The notes: generated by a model from the letters alone, not told the origin. A DNA stretch of 64,000 bases from Muriicola sp041358175 (GCF_041358175.1 NZ_JBGKBE010000001.1:62001-126000), one strand, 5' to 3'. Counted from the first letter of the stretch, positions 45,485 through 54,498 are shown. A program made the numbers and translations.

Positions 45485-46491
45485 ATAATTTTAGCTTTGA
45501 TTCTTGAGCCAAACCTTCTGGGTTTGAAATAGCGATTGATGAGAGGTACAAATGCGTTCATGATCAGGATAGCAAAAGAGATGCCTTCAGGATAAGACCC
45601 GAACAATCTGATCACTACGGTAATAATACCTATTCCGATGGCGAAAATGACCATCCCCTTTTTTGTTACCGGACTGGTTACCAGGTCGGTTGCCATAAAA
45701 AATGCCCCCAGAATTGCACCACCCGAAAGCACATGAATAAGCGGATTGGCATAATACCCAGGGTCTGCTATCCAGAATACACCTGTCATTACAGCAATAG
45801 TAGCCAAAACGGTAACCGGAATATGCCAGGAAATTACTTTTCTCGCTATTAAAAAAATACCTCCTATGAGTAGTGCCAGGGCTGACATTTCGCCAATAGA
45901 TCCCGAGGTTAATCCAATAAACATATCCACTGTTGAAGGAATCTGGGTACTGATCTCGCTCATCGACTGTCCAAACTGTACTCCCTCCTTGATAAGTCCG
46001 AGTGTTGTTGCCCCTGTAACGGCATCCACAAGCGTAGTATTATTTTCAATTGGAACGGGCCATAAGGTCATTTGTACGGGAAATGAAACCAGTAAAAATA
46101 CCCTGCCCACAAGAGCGGGGTTGAAAATATTAAATCCAAGGCCCCCGAATGATAGTTTACCTACTCCGATAGCTACCAGACTGCCCACCACAATCATCCA
46201 TACCGGAATTCCTGCCGGCAGATTAAAAGCGAGGAGGATTCCGGTAATTAATGCGGAGCCATCTGTGATAGTGGTCTTGGTTTTCAATATGAATTTCTGA
46301 ATGAGATACTCGAAAAGGAGGCAGGAAATGATGGCCGTAATCGTAGCTATCAGGGCATTGATACCAAAAACATAAAGCGAGACAAGAAAGACTGGAAGCA
46401 AAGCAAGAACCACATCGTACATTAATTTTTCGGAAGTTCTTTCCGAATGAACGTGGGGGGAGGAGGAAACTATTATAGTCTGGTCACTCAT
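45481..46491 (-). CDS. rnfD: Rnf electron transport complex subunit D (covalent FMN)
   Basis: A 336-residue membrane subunit with about nine to ten helices. It starts with a soluble segment containing SSSPHVHSERTSEKLMYDV, typical of RnfD. VDAVTGATTLGLIK holds T162, the expected covalent-FMN threonine, and GGLGFNIFNPALVGRVFLL is a conserved family block. Five bases separate it from rnfC. Confidence 0.95.
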   Translation of the reverse strand: MSDQTIIVSSSPHVHSERTSEKLMYDVVLALLPVFLVSLYVFGINALIATITAIISCLLFEYLIQKFILKTKTTITDGSALITGILLAFNLPAGIPVWMIVVGSLVAIGVGKLSFGGLGFNIFNPALVGRVFLLVSFPVQMTLWPVPIENNTTLVDAVTGATTLGLIKEGVQFGQSMSEISTQIPSTVDMFIGLTSGSIGEMSALALLIGGIFLIARKVISWHIPVTVLATIAVMTGVFWIADPGYYANPLIHVLSGGAILGAFFMATDLVTSPVTKKGMVIFAIGIGIITVVIRLFGSYPEGISFAILIMNAFVPLINRYFKPRRFGSRIKAKIM

Positions 46492-46496
46492 ACCTT

Positions 46497-47825
46497 TTAT
46501 TTATTCGATTCGAGTTGCTTTCCTATTGATTTGCCAAAGCGTATATAATCCAGAAGCGGGCGATGAGAGGGGCATACATAACTACAAGAACCACATTCGA
46601 TACAGGTTAGAATATCTTCTTCCAGAGCTTTCTCATACATTCCCTTTTCGGAAAGGTTCATCAGTAGGTGAGGTTCCAGACCCATGGGACAAACATCCAC
46701 GCATTCCCCACAGCGGATGCAATTTTTAGGTTCTCCCCGGCTGGCCTCGTCCTCTGATATGACGAGAATCCCGGATGTCCCCTTAGTAACCGGAACATCT
46801 GTATTTTTAAGGGCCTTACCCATCATAGGGCCGCCGCTTACGATTTTTCGGGTATCCTCGGGCACACCCCCAACAGCATCGAGCAAGTCTTTAACAGGAG
46901 TTCCTATTTTCACCCAGAAGTTCGATGGGTCATTTAGTTTTTTTCCCGTTACGGTAACCACTCTTTCCATCAACGGTCTGTTGTGTTGTATTGCCTGATA
47001 TATGGCAAATACGGTACCTACATTATGGACCACAACCCCCACATCCATGGGTAACCCATTTTTAGGAACTTCCCTTTTTAACAGCGCCCTGATCAGTTGC
47101 TTTTCGCCACCCTGGGGATATTTAACCTGCAAAGCGGCAATCTGGATACCAGACGCTCCGGAGGTTAAATTTCTGAAAAGGTCGATTGCGTCTTTCTTAT
47201 TGTTTTCTATCCCGATAATTGCCCTGTCTATTTGCAGCGCATACATCAGAATCCGGATACCCACCAGAATCTCTCTGCCCTTTTCCAGCATAAGGCGATG
47301 GTCTGCCGTTAGAAATGGTTCGCACTCAACACCGTTTACAATGAGGCAGTCGAGTATTTTGTCTTTTTTTACCTGCAATTTTACATGCGATGGAAAAGTG
47401 GCACCTCCCAGGCCAACAATTCCATAATCCGAAATACGCTTAAGGATTTCCTCTGGTTGCAGACTAATCTCTTCTTTGAGGGGATATTCATTTTCCTGAA
47501 AATTAGATTCATTTTTTACATCAGATCTGATAACAATACACTGTTTCTTATACCCTCGTGTATCAACGATCTTGTCCAATTTTGTTACGGTTCCAGCCAC
47601 AGGGGAATGAATATTAGAGGATACATATCCACCTGACCTGGCAATTACCTGCCCGATTTCAACCTTGTCTTTTCGATCTACCACAATTTCCGCGGGTATC
47701 CCTATGTGTTGCGATATCGGAACGTAGACCACTTTGGGCAGAGGGAGTCTTTTAATAGGTTTAGCAGATGTTATCTTGTTCTCTGAGGGATGAATCCCAC
47801 CTTTCGGAAAAGTCTTAAGCATCAT
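46497..47825 (-). CDS. rnfC: Rnf electron transport complex subunit C
   Basis: A 442-residue peripheral subunit binding NADH and FMN and two 4Fe-4S clusters. The N-terminus has KGGIHPSENK; GLGGATFPSHVKL and VNGVECEPFLTADHRLM are the nucleotide/FMN region (as in NuoF); the C-terminus holds CIRCGECVDVCPMGLEPHLL and CIECGSCSYVCPSHRPLLD. It is shorter than E. coli RsxC, lacking the long Ala-rich tail, as in other Bacteroidetes. It overlaps rnfB by 11 bases. Confidence 0.95.
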   Translation of the reverse strand: MMLKTFPKGGIHPSENKITSAKPIKRLPLPKVVYVPISQHIGIPAEIVVDRKDKVEIGQVIARSGGYVSSNIHSPVAGTVTKLDKIVDTRGYKKQCIVIRSDVKNESNFQENEYPLKEEISLQPEEILKRISDYGIVGLGGATFPSHVKLQVKKDKILDCLIVNGVECEPFLTADHRLMLEKGREILVGIRILMYALQIDRAIIGIENNKKDAIDLFRNLTSGASGIQIAALQVKYPQGGEKQLIRALLKREVPKNGLPMDVGVVVHNVGTVFAIYQAIQHNRPLMERVVTVTGKKLNDPSNFWVKIGTPVKDLLDAVGGVPEDTRKIVSGGPMMGKALKNTDVPVTKGTSGILVISEDEASRGEPKNCIRCGECVDVCPMGLEPHLLMNLSEKGMYEKALEEDILTCIECGSCSYVCPSHRPLLDYIRFGKSIGKQLESNK

Positions 47826-48705
47826 TTTGTGGCTTTATGGATTCAACCTTTGCTGTTACTTTTGCCTCTGCTTTTTTCTCTTTCCTCGGCGGAAAATTAG
47901 TTTCAATAATGGAATGGGTTGGGCATACAGGGACACATTTCCTACATAAAGTACAGTAAGCCGGATCTATATATGCCAGGTTATTCTCTATAACAATGGC
48001 TTCTTTAGGACATACATCCAGACATTTTGAACAGCCTATACATGCCACAGAACAGGCTCTTTTGGCAATACCGCCTTTCTCCTCATTGAGGCAACCGACA
48101 AATATTTTTAAATCCCTTTTATGTTTTGGCCTCATCTCGATGATATCCCTAGGGCAGGCATCTACGCACATTCCGCAAGAGGTACATTTGTCCGTAATTA
48201 CCACAGGTAGCCCGGTGGTTTCATCCATGTACATCGCATCAAACTTGCAGGCATCAACACAATCTCCGTCTCCAAGGCACCCGTACTGACAATCGGTTTC
48301 GCCACTGTAGATCAAAGCCGAAATAGCACAAGACCTTGGTCCCTGATACTCTGTGGTCTTTGGCCTCACATCACAACTTCCCTGACAGCGCACTACAGCT
48401 ACAGTTGGGTCCTTCTCTGCCACCTCTTTCCCGAGGGCATCTGAGACCAACTTCATCACCTCATTTCCGCCAACAGGGCAGAACAGATCAGAAATATCAT
48501 CGGTATTCACCAGTTTTTCGGCAAAAGACCTGCATCCGGGAAAACCACAACCCGCACAATTAGCCGCGGGCAAAAGGTCTTCGACTTCTGAGATTAATGG
48601 GTTTTCATAAACATAAAACTTCTTTGATACAACGTACAGAATCAGTGCAGAAACAATCCCCAGAAGGGTTAGCAAAATGGCACTATTTAAAATAGATTCG
48701 GTCAT
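47815..48705 (-). CDS. rnfB: Rnf electron transport complex subunit B (ferredoxin-type)
   Basis: About 296 residues from the ATG at 48705; a TTG at 48714 overlapping the rseC stop (TTGA) is an alternative that would add three residues. An N-terminal membrane helix is followed by the four-Cys CAGCGFPGC motif, then several 4Fe-4S motifs: GDGDCVDAC, CTSCGMCVDACP, CIGCSKCLDVCP and CTLCRKCVPVCP. RnfB takes electrons from reduced ferredoxin or passes them to it. A Lys/Glu-rich tail ends the protein. Confidence 0.95.
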   Translation of the reverse strand: MTESILNSAILLTLLGIVSALILYVVSKKFYVYENPLISEVEDLLPAANCAGCGFPGCRSFAEKLVNTDDISDLFCPVGGNEVMKLVSDALGKEVAEKDPTVAVVRCQGSCDVRPKTTEYQGPRSCAISALIYSGETDCQYGCLGDGDCVDACKFDAMYMDETTGLPVVITDKCTSCGMCVDACPRDIIEMRPKHKRDLKIFVGCLNEEKGGIAKRACSVACIGCSKCLDVCPKEAIVIENNLAYIDPAYCTLCRKCVPVCPTHSIIETNFPPRKEKKAEAKVTAKVESIKPQNDA

Positions 48706-48710
48706 AGTCT

Positions 48711-49139
48711 TCAAATTCTCAGAACGGAAATTCTGAAGGTTTTCCGGAAGTAATTCCTAAAGGCGTAAACGCTTGCGTAATAAGGTACAAGGACAAGGAG
48801 TGATAACAAGCCCGCAATCCATTCGGTGAAAATCGCAGAAGCGATAATCAAGGTCAGCAGCATTAGGAGAAAAGGAAAAATATATGCCCAAAATACTGCC
48901 GTTTGTCCCAAACTCTTTTTTAGAGTGACTTTAACAGGTTCGTTAATTTTGAAAGATCCGTCTGTATTAGGGATTTCTATTTCTTTGGTCTTTGAATTGC
49001 TTACCCCGCATGCCCCTTTAACACTGCAGGATTCACACTGAATGTTCTTATCCAGGGAAATCAGGATGGATTTCCCGAGAATTTTAGAGACTTTTCCAGA
49101 GTGTACGAAGACCTTGGGTTCCTGTTCCTGTAAATCCAT
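48711..49139 (-). CDS. RseC/MucC-family membrane protein, first gene of the rnf operon
   Basis: A 142-residue protein of the SoxR-reducing-system RseC family. The soluble N-terminal part carries the Cys motif NIQCESCSVKGACGVSN, followed by two membrane helices (about 80-100 and 103-123). RseC proteins are coded with rnf/rsx genes in many bacteria and may help Rnf assembly or electron transfer to SoxR; its precise role is unclear. First gene after the FNR-type promoter and overlapping rnfB or ending just before it. Confidence 0.88.
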   Translation of the reverse strand: MDLQEQEPKVFVHSGKVSKILGKSILISLDKNIQCESCSVKGACGVSNSKTKEIEIPNTDGSFKINEPVKVTLKKSLGQTAVFWAYIFPFLLMLLTLIIASAIFTEWIAGLLSLLVLVPYYASVYAFRNYFRKTFRISVLRI

Positions 49140-49444
49140 GACACTATTCTTAACCCCACATTAATATCAATCCGGATAATTGATCGATTAAAACTAACAC
49201 TTATGTATAATCCATAATATGATATATGTCAGCGTTCGGAAATTCTTTTGCGGGCGTTTCAAAGTTTGATATGAGATATATTATGCAAGTGTTTTAAGGT
49301 ATGATATGCTGTGTGTCAGGCTGTTTCTACTCTACATTAATTTTCTGTTCTTCCTTTATTTAGCTAACTACTTTGATCGATTTTAACAGGGATTTATACC
49401 CTTCTGGCAGGGTAATTGTTACCTTTATAGCTCATAAGAAAGCT
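49140..49444. other. AT-rich intergenic region between the rnf operon and a secreted-protein gene
   Basis: Holds the rnf promoter and FNR-type operator (49189-49231). Further on are loosely similar strings, TTTGATATGAGATATA (49265-49280) and TGATATGCTGTGTGTCA (49302-49318), which have the half-sites of the operator but not its six-base spacing. TACTTTG at 49369-49375 may be the -7 core for the rightward gene. No gene is supported. Confidence 0.6.
49189..49231 (-). promoter_or_regulatory. FNR-type operator plus -7 core upstream of rseC-rnfBCDGEA
   Basis: Minus strand: TGACATATATCA (49220-49231), exactly 23 bases, then TAGTTTTA (49189-49196), about 50 bases before the first ATG. Same architecture as five other promoters in the window. 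Confidence 0.75.
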
Positions 49445-50092
49445 ATGAGAGCCGTTTTTTCACTCTTGATGATACTGGGGATTGCCGGGGTCGGTATATC
49501 GCAAACCGATGTGCCCAAAACCCAGCCATTGAAAATCGGACCAAAGCCGAATCTTGAAATAAAGGCAAAACCTACCCAGAATAATTCCCTCAGGATGCCC
49601 TCTATAATTGATATGGGTAAAACTCCGAACCTTCGCGATTCGCTTATGTCAAATAATGTCCAGATGTTACCCGACAGGGAGTTAAGACAGGCAGGATTCG
49701 ACATGGATATCGATCCCAAAGTAGGGGAACGTGAAAAGGGCAAGGGTAAAGAGCATTACGGAGATATGTATTTGGGAGACGTAAAAACTTCTTCAAAATT
49801 TGTGGGTATCGTATGCCGTGATCACGAATACGTAGACGGGGACAGGGTGAAGATTTACGCGAATGGAGAAGTCATAGATCCCAATATCCTTTTAACTGGG
49901 AGTTTTAAGGGTGTCAATCTTACACTGGACAAAGGGTTTAACCGCCTCGACTTTGAAGCCCTGAATCAGGGTACTTCCGGGCCAAATACTGCCCAGGTTG
50001 ATGTTTATGACGAGGCAGGAAAACTGATATATTCCAATAAATGGTTGTTGTCTACCGGCTCTAAAGCATCCCTTATCATTGTCCAGGATTAA
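49445..50092 (+). CDS. Secreted protein of unknown function
   Basis: About 215 residues from the ATG at 49445; 24 more in-frame codons lie upstream but the chosen start gives a clean signal peptide (MRAVFSLLMILGIAGVGISQ, cut after about residue 20). The first third of the mature protein is Pro/Lys-rich and probably unstructured (LKIGPKPNLEIKAKP); a basic GEREKGKGKEH stretch precedes a beta-rich C-terminal domain of about 100 residues (DVKTSSKFVGIVCRDHEYVDGD, LIYSNKWLLSTG). I recognise no named family, although similar exported proteins are seen in flavobacteria. It is divergent from the rnf operon and convergent with the acylase gene, four bases away. Confidence 0.78.
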   Translation: MRAVFSLLMILGIAGVGISQTDVPKTQPLKIGPKPNLEIKAKPTQNNSLRMPSIIDMGKTPNLRDSLMSNNVQMLPDRELRQAGFDMDIDPKVGEREKGKGKEHYGDMYLGDVKTSSKFVGIVCRDHEYVDGDRVKIYANGEVIDPNILLTGSFKGVNLTLDKGFNRLDFEALNQGTSGPNTAQVDVYDEAGKLIYSNKWLLSTGSKASLIIVQD

Positions 50093-50095
50093 TTT

Positions 50096-52288
50096 TCACT
50101 TTCGTTTTCCCGGATTATAGGTCTCCTCGGCTTTCTCTAATACCTCCTCTTTGTAAAATAGTACGTCCTTGAACTCAGTATCAGCATACATCTGTGCCTG
50201 ATCGTCAAAATGAGGGGAGGAAGGGTCACCGCTCTGGCCTCCGGTCAAAATACTCTTGGCTTTTACTTTATCCCCGAATTCTACAACAGCAACAAAGCTG
50301 TTGCCACGGGTTCCATAGATCTTTTTGGTATTGTTGTCATAGCGAGCTCCATAGGCCGCAAGGGCGCCCCACCGACCTGAAGCATATCCAATAGGAATGC
50401 TGGGTTTAGCATCGTCAAAAGGCTGTCTAATGTCCCCGTTTAAACGCTGATAGCGGTTGACTTCCCCCCAGGGCATTTTCCAGGTGCCAAAATCCTTTTC
50501 CAATTCCATAATTACATCATTAAATATCTTCAGTCTTTCCTCCATTGGGGATTTAGTTCCAAAATACCTCATTGCTTCCATATCACTCATTTTATATGGA
50601 CGAGACCCATTTCTGCCGAATTGCGTACCATAAAAGTGGGCTAACGTCATGGCTACCGATTCCTTGTTTGTTTTGAAATCCCATTCACGAAGAACATCAA
50701 TGGCTTGTCCTAAGTCGGCATTCTTATTTCGCGACAGATCAAAGGCCTCAACCAAACCAGGAATTAAGGCTTCAAACGCCGGCAAATAGGGGTCGTGGGC
50801 CAGTGTTATAAGGCTGTCAAGTGTGTATCCTTTTATATCCTTTAACAATTCGATGGCGTGGATTCCCCGAAAATTCTCACGGTCTATAGACATGTACTTC
50901 GGATAATCTTCTCTTTTCGGACTATATTCCATCGCCGCAGTAAAGGGGGTGGAATTGCAATTTTGAATCCAGCCGTTAGGCGGGTTCAGCAAAAGGATGT
51001 TTTCATCTACCGTATGCAGGCCCTGCCAGTCTGTTTTGGGATCCCTGCCTTCCACCGGATTTGAATAGTCGTAAACCGTGTCCCTTACCGGGATAAAATT
51101 CCCATGGAAATAGGCGATATTCCCCTCAGAATCTGCATATACTGTGTTGTTTGATGAGTTGGTCCTTATGTCCATCATTTTTCTAAAACCCTCATAGCCG
51201 TCTTGTTTTGTCCTGATATAAGACTGTTCCAGTGCTTTAACAGGTTCCCACATCATAGCAGAAGCCACTACCCTATCCCCGGCCATATGGGTAATCGGGC
51301 CGTGGTGGGTACGGTAAGCAGGAAAGGTCTTTTCTTTCAGCTGCTCGCCTTCTTTGTATTTGAGTGTAATCTCAGATACCTCCACCGGCCTTAATTCTTC
51401 CCCGTACTGATAAAAGGGTTCTCCTTCCATTTCCACAATGGTTTCCACGAATTCATCCATTACATCTGTATATGTAGATGTATGCATCCAGCCTGTTTTT
51501 TCGTTGAATCCCTGATAGATAAAAAATTGCCCCCAGGTAACCGCACCATAGGCATTTAAACCCTCTTCACTGTTCATATGGACTTCTCCCCTGAAATAGA
51601 ATGAGGTATGAGGGTTGATAAGGAGCATGGCGTTTCCGGATTGAGTGAGATCTCCCGAAATAGCTATACCATTCGATCCCTGTGGTTCGAGTTCGGCTTC
51701 TTTTTTCTCAATCTCTAAGTCGACGGATTCGGGAAAGGAAATCCCTCTCTCGTACATCGCCTGCAATTTCCGGGTACTGATACGTTCTATATCGCCCCCT
51801 ATTGAACCTTCACTAAAGTACATCGGCATCCAGGGTTCAAACCTTGTAAGTAATCTGGGTTTTACTTCCGGATGGGTATACAGGTAATAATTGATGCCAT
51901 CGGCAAAGGCATCGCACAATTCCTTTAACCACTGAGGGCTGTTTTCATACTGTGCTATGGCTTCCTCCTCACTCATAAATAATCGCGCCCTTAAATCACT
52001 ATAAATGGCTTCTTCTCCTTCTACTTCGGCCAGCCTCCCTATTGCCCAGATATAGTTCTGTTCAACTCTGTTAAAATCGTCTTCACATTGGGCGTAAAGT
52101 AGCCCGAAAACGGCATCGGCATCTGTTTTACCGTAGACATGAGGAACACCAAAACTGTCGCGGATGATCGTCGTGTTTTCAGCATGTGATTCCCACCGTT
52201 CCAGTTCACTTAACTGACCATTTGATTTACAGGAATTCGCTATCAATATCAAAATCAGTAGTACGGATACTAATCTCATTCTTTTCAT
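50096..52288 (-). CDS. Penicillin-acylase-family N-terminal-nucleophile hydrolase
   Basis: A 730-residue exported hydrolase with an N-terminal signal resembling a lipoprotein leader (VLLILILIANSCKSNG). The precursor is expected to cleave itself before S205 in GSNGIAIS, which becomes the catalytic N-terminal Ser. Upstream DAVFGLLYAQCEDD is typical of the alpha chain, and INPHTSF and GFNEKTGWMHT of the beta chain. The family includes acyl-homoserine-lactone, penicillin and cyclic-lipopeptide acylases; the substrate here is not predictable. It stands alone between convergent and divergent neighbours. Confidence 0.9.
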   Translation of the reverse strand: MKRMRLVSVLLILILIANSCKSNGQLSELERWESHAENTTIIRDSFGVPHVYGKTDADAVFGLLYAQCEDDFNRVEQNYIWAIGRLAEVEGEEAIYSDLRARLFMSEEEAIAQYENSPQWLKELCDAFADGINYYLYTHPEVKPRLLTRFEPWMPMYFSEGSIGGDIERISTRKLQAMYERGISFPESVDLEIEKKEAELEPQGSNGIAISGDLTQSGNAMLLINPHTSFYFRGEVHMNSEEGLNAYGAVTWGQFFIYQGFNEKTGWMHTSTYTDVMDEFVETIVEMEGEPFYQYGEELRPVEVSEITLKYKEGEQLKEKTFPAYRTHHGPITHMAGDRVVASAMMWEPVKALEQSYIRTKQDGYEGFRKMMDIRTNSSNNTVYADSEGNIAYFHGNFIPVRDTVYDYSNPVEGRDPKTDWQGLHTVDENILLLNPPNGWIQNCNSTPFTAAMEYSPKREDYPKYMSIDRENFRGIHAIELLKDIKGYTLDSLITLAHDPYLPAFEALIPGLVEAFDLSRNKNADLGQAIDVLREWDFKTNKESVAMTLAHFYGTQFGRNGSRPYKMSDMEAMRYFGTKSPMEERLKIFNDVIMELEKDFGTWKMPWGEVNRYQRLNGDIRQPFDDAKPSIPIGYASGRWGALAAYGARYDNNTKKIYGTRGNSFVAVVEFGDKVKAKSILTGGQSGDPSSPHFDDQAQMYADTEFKDVLFYKEEVLEKAEETYNPGKRK

Positions 52289-52391
52289 AGGTATAAATTG
52301 AACAATTGTGAATTTAATCGACTTACACCGGAAAAACTAATTATCTTTTTCTGATTGTATCTGACAGCCCTGCCCAATGCCTTTTTATATG

Positions 52392-52399
52392 TATCTTGC
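52392..52399 (+). promoter_or_regulatory. Candidate -7 element of the ABC exporter gene
   Basis: TATCTTGC, 27 bases before the ATG, followed by GTCCCC. The extended sequence matches that before the FG-GAP operon at 6005. One T short of the standard TANNTTTG core. Confidence 0.4.
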
Positions 52400-52426
52400 G
52401 TCCCCTTTTCCTAATTTTATTCACAT

Positions 52427-54163
52427 ATGGCTGATAAAAAAGTAAGTATTTTAAATGCCTTTAAAACCATTATATGGCCCAGGCGGAATTTAGTTTTCAT
52501 CGGTCTTATCCTTATAGTGATAAGCAAGGCCGCAAGCTTTGTGGCCCCCATGTCATTGAAATACCTGATGGACGATATCATTCCCAATAAGGACGTCCCT
52601 CTTTTAAAAATCCTTATAGGAATTGTTATTGCCGCCATCCTGGTTCAGGCCGTTACTTCCTTCCTGCTTACCAAAATCTTAAGTGTTCAGGCCCAGTATA
52701 TGATCTCAGAACTAAGAGCACAGGTACAGCATAAGATTCTGGCCCTCCCCATCCGATTTTTTGACAATACAAAGTCGGGCGAACTAGTATCCCGCATCAT
52801 GACAGACGTTGAAGGTGTTCGCAACCTAATCGGTACCGGACTTGTCCAACTGGTTGGAGGTACCATAACGGCTGTAGTTGCTTTGATCCTGTTGCTGAAC
52901 ATCAGTGTGTCCATGACGCTGTTTGCCCTGGTGCCACTTGCTATCTTTGCAGTAGTTGCCTTAAAAGCCTTTAAGATCATAAGACCCGTTTTCAGGAACA
53001 GGGGGAAGATCAATGCCGAGGTAACAGGTAGATTAACCGAGACCCTGGGCGGTATTCGGGTAATCAAAGGATTTAATGCTGAGCAGCAGGAACATTCCAT
53101 TTTCCAGGAAGGGGTACACAAACTTTTTCAATATGTAAAAAAGAGTCTGACCGCCACGGCCGTCATGACCAGTTCTTCTACCTTCTTACTGGGCGTAGCT
53201 ACTACAGGGATTATGGGTATTGGGGGTTATAAAATCATGACAGATGCCCTTACCCTGGGTGAATTCCTGGAATTTACTTTTCTGCTCGGACTCATGGTGG
53301 CGCCCATAGTACAAATGAGCAATATCGGGAGTCAATTAAGTGAGGCCCTTGCAGGACTCGATCGTACAGAAGAATTGATGAATATGCCGGAGGAAGAAAA
53401 TCCAGAATTTAGAACTCTCACTCCCGAAAATATCAGAGGTCATTTTATTTTCGACGATGTTTCCTTTGCCTATGAAGAGGAAAAAGAGGTGCTTCACAAT
53501 ATTAGCTTTGAAGTCCCTGCAGGTACTACAGTAGCCTTAGTTGGAAGTTCAGGTTCAGGTAAAAGTACAATTGCAGGCCTCGCAGCCAGCTTCCTGAACC
53601 CCAATTCAGGTAAGATTACGGTTGACGGACACGATCTATCGAGGATCGTTTTAAAAAACTTCAGACAATACCTCGGTGTTGTTCTGCAGGATGATTTCCT
53701 CTTTGAGGGTACCATCAGGGAGAATATTCTTTTTCCACGGCCAGATGCCTCAGAGGATGAGTTGCTGAATGCCGTAAAAGCAGCTTATGTCGATGAATTT
53801 ACAGACCGCTTTGAGGATGGTCTTGATACGCTTATAGGCGAACGCGGAATAAAACTCTCAGGAGGACAACGTCAGAGGATTGCAATTGCCCGGGCAGTCC
53901 TGGCAAATCCCAGGATATTGATCCTGGACGAGGCCACGTCCAATCTCGATACCGAAAGTGAAGGGCTAATACAACAGAGTCTGGCGGCATTGACAAAAGG
54001 AAGGACCACCTTTGTTATTGCACACAGGCTGAGTACTATCCGGAAAGCTGATCAGATATTAGTTATTGAAAACGGACGCATCACAGAAACGGGAACACAT
54101 GATGAACTTATTGCAAAGGAAGGGCGCTATTATAATCTGTTTACCTACCAGGCAAGAATCTAA
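52427..54163 (+). CDS. ABC exporter, fused membrane and ATPase domains (MsbA-like)
   Basis: A 578-residue half-transporter. Residues about 1-310 form the six-helix exporter membrane domain; the ATPase follows with Walker A GSSGSGKST near 373, the Q-loop VVLQDDFLF, signature LSGGQRQRIA near 475, Walker B ILILDEATS and the H-loop IAHRLST. It should work as a homodimer. MsbA-type lipid flippases and drug exporters share this layout, so lipid, peptide or drug export cannot be separated. It converges with the 2Fe-2S ferredoxin gene with three bases between. Confidence 0.92.
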   Translation: MADKKVSILNAFKTIIWPRRNLVFIGLILIVISKAASFVAPMSLKYLMDDIIPNKDVPLLKILIGIVIAAILVQAVTSFLLTKILSVQAQYMISELRAQVQHKILALPIRFFDNTKSGELVSRIMTDVEGVRNLIGTGLVQLVGGTITAVVALILLLNISVSMTLFALVPLAIFAVVALKAFKIIRPVFRNRGKINAEVTGRLTETLGGIRVIKGFNAEQQEHSIFQEGVHKLFQYVKKSLTATAVMTSSSTFLLGVATTGIMGIGGYKIMTDALTLGEFLEFTFLLGLMVAPIVQMSNIGSQLSEALAGLDRTEELMNMPEEENPEFRTLTPENIRGHFIFDDVSFAYEEEKEVLHNISFEVPAGTTVALVGSSGSGKSTIAGLAASFLNPNSGKITVDGHDLSRIVLKNFRQYLGVVLQDDFLFEGTIRENILFPRPDASEDELLNAVKAAYVDEFTDRFEDGLDTLIGERGIKLSGGQRQRIAIARAVLANPRILILDEATSNLDTESEGLIQQSLAALTKGRTTFVIAHRLSTIRKADQILVIENGRITETGTHDELIAKEGRYYNLFTYQARI

Positions 54164-54166
54164 ATC

Positions 54167-54496
54167 TCAACTTTCAGGAGCTATAGTTACCTCCAGTTCA
54201 TCCAAGGTATTTTCCAGTGGAATCTGACAACCTAACCGACTATTTTCTTTTACGTAAAATGCCTCAGACAGCATCGCTTCTTCCTCATCGGTTTTTTTTG
54301 GAAGAGGATGTGTAGAATCAATATAAACCTGGCAGGAGGCGCACATCACCATGCCTCCACAGACACCAATGGTTCCTTCAGGAGCCAATTCCCATGATCT
54401 AACCAGTTCCATCAGGTTCATGTTCATATCGGTAGGCGCCTGAATCCTGTGTGTGGCTCCTTCTCTATCCCTGATTGTAATCTGAATATCGCTCAT
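54167..54496 (-). CDS. 2Fe-2S ferredoxin, adrenodoxin type
   Basis: A 109-residue ferredoxin with the ligand pattern GVCGGMVMCASC (Cys-x5-Cys-x2-Cys) and a fourth Cys in RLGCQIPL near residue 92. It follows the ferredoxin-NADP reductase gene by two bases, so the two form an electron-transfer pair feeding an unknown acceptor such as Fe-S assembly. Not related to the 4Fe-4S fdx near korAB. Confidence 0.93.
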   Translation of the reverse strand: MSDIQITIRDREGATHRIQAPTDMNMNLMELVRSWELAPEGTIGVCGGMVMCASCQVYIDSTHPLPKKTDEEEAMLSEAFYVKENSRLGCQIPLENTLDELEVTIAPES

Positions 54497-54498
54497 GT

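Noticed and set aside
49302..49318. TGATATGCTGTGTGTCA as a second FNR-type site in the rnf upstream region
   Set aside because: The half-sites are 11 bases apart, not six, and no -7 core lies 23 bases away in either direction.
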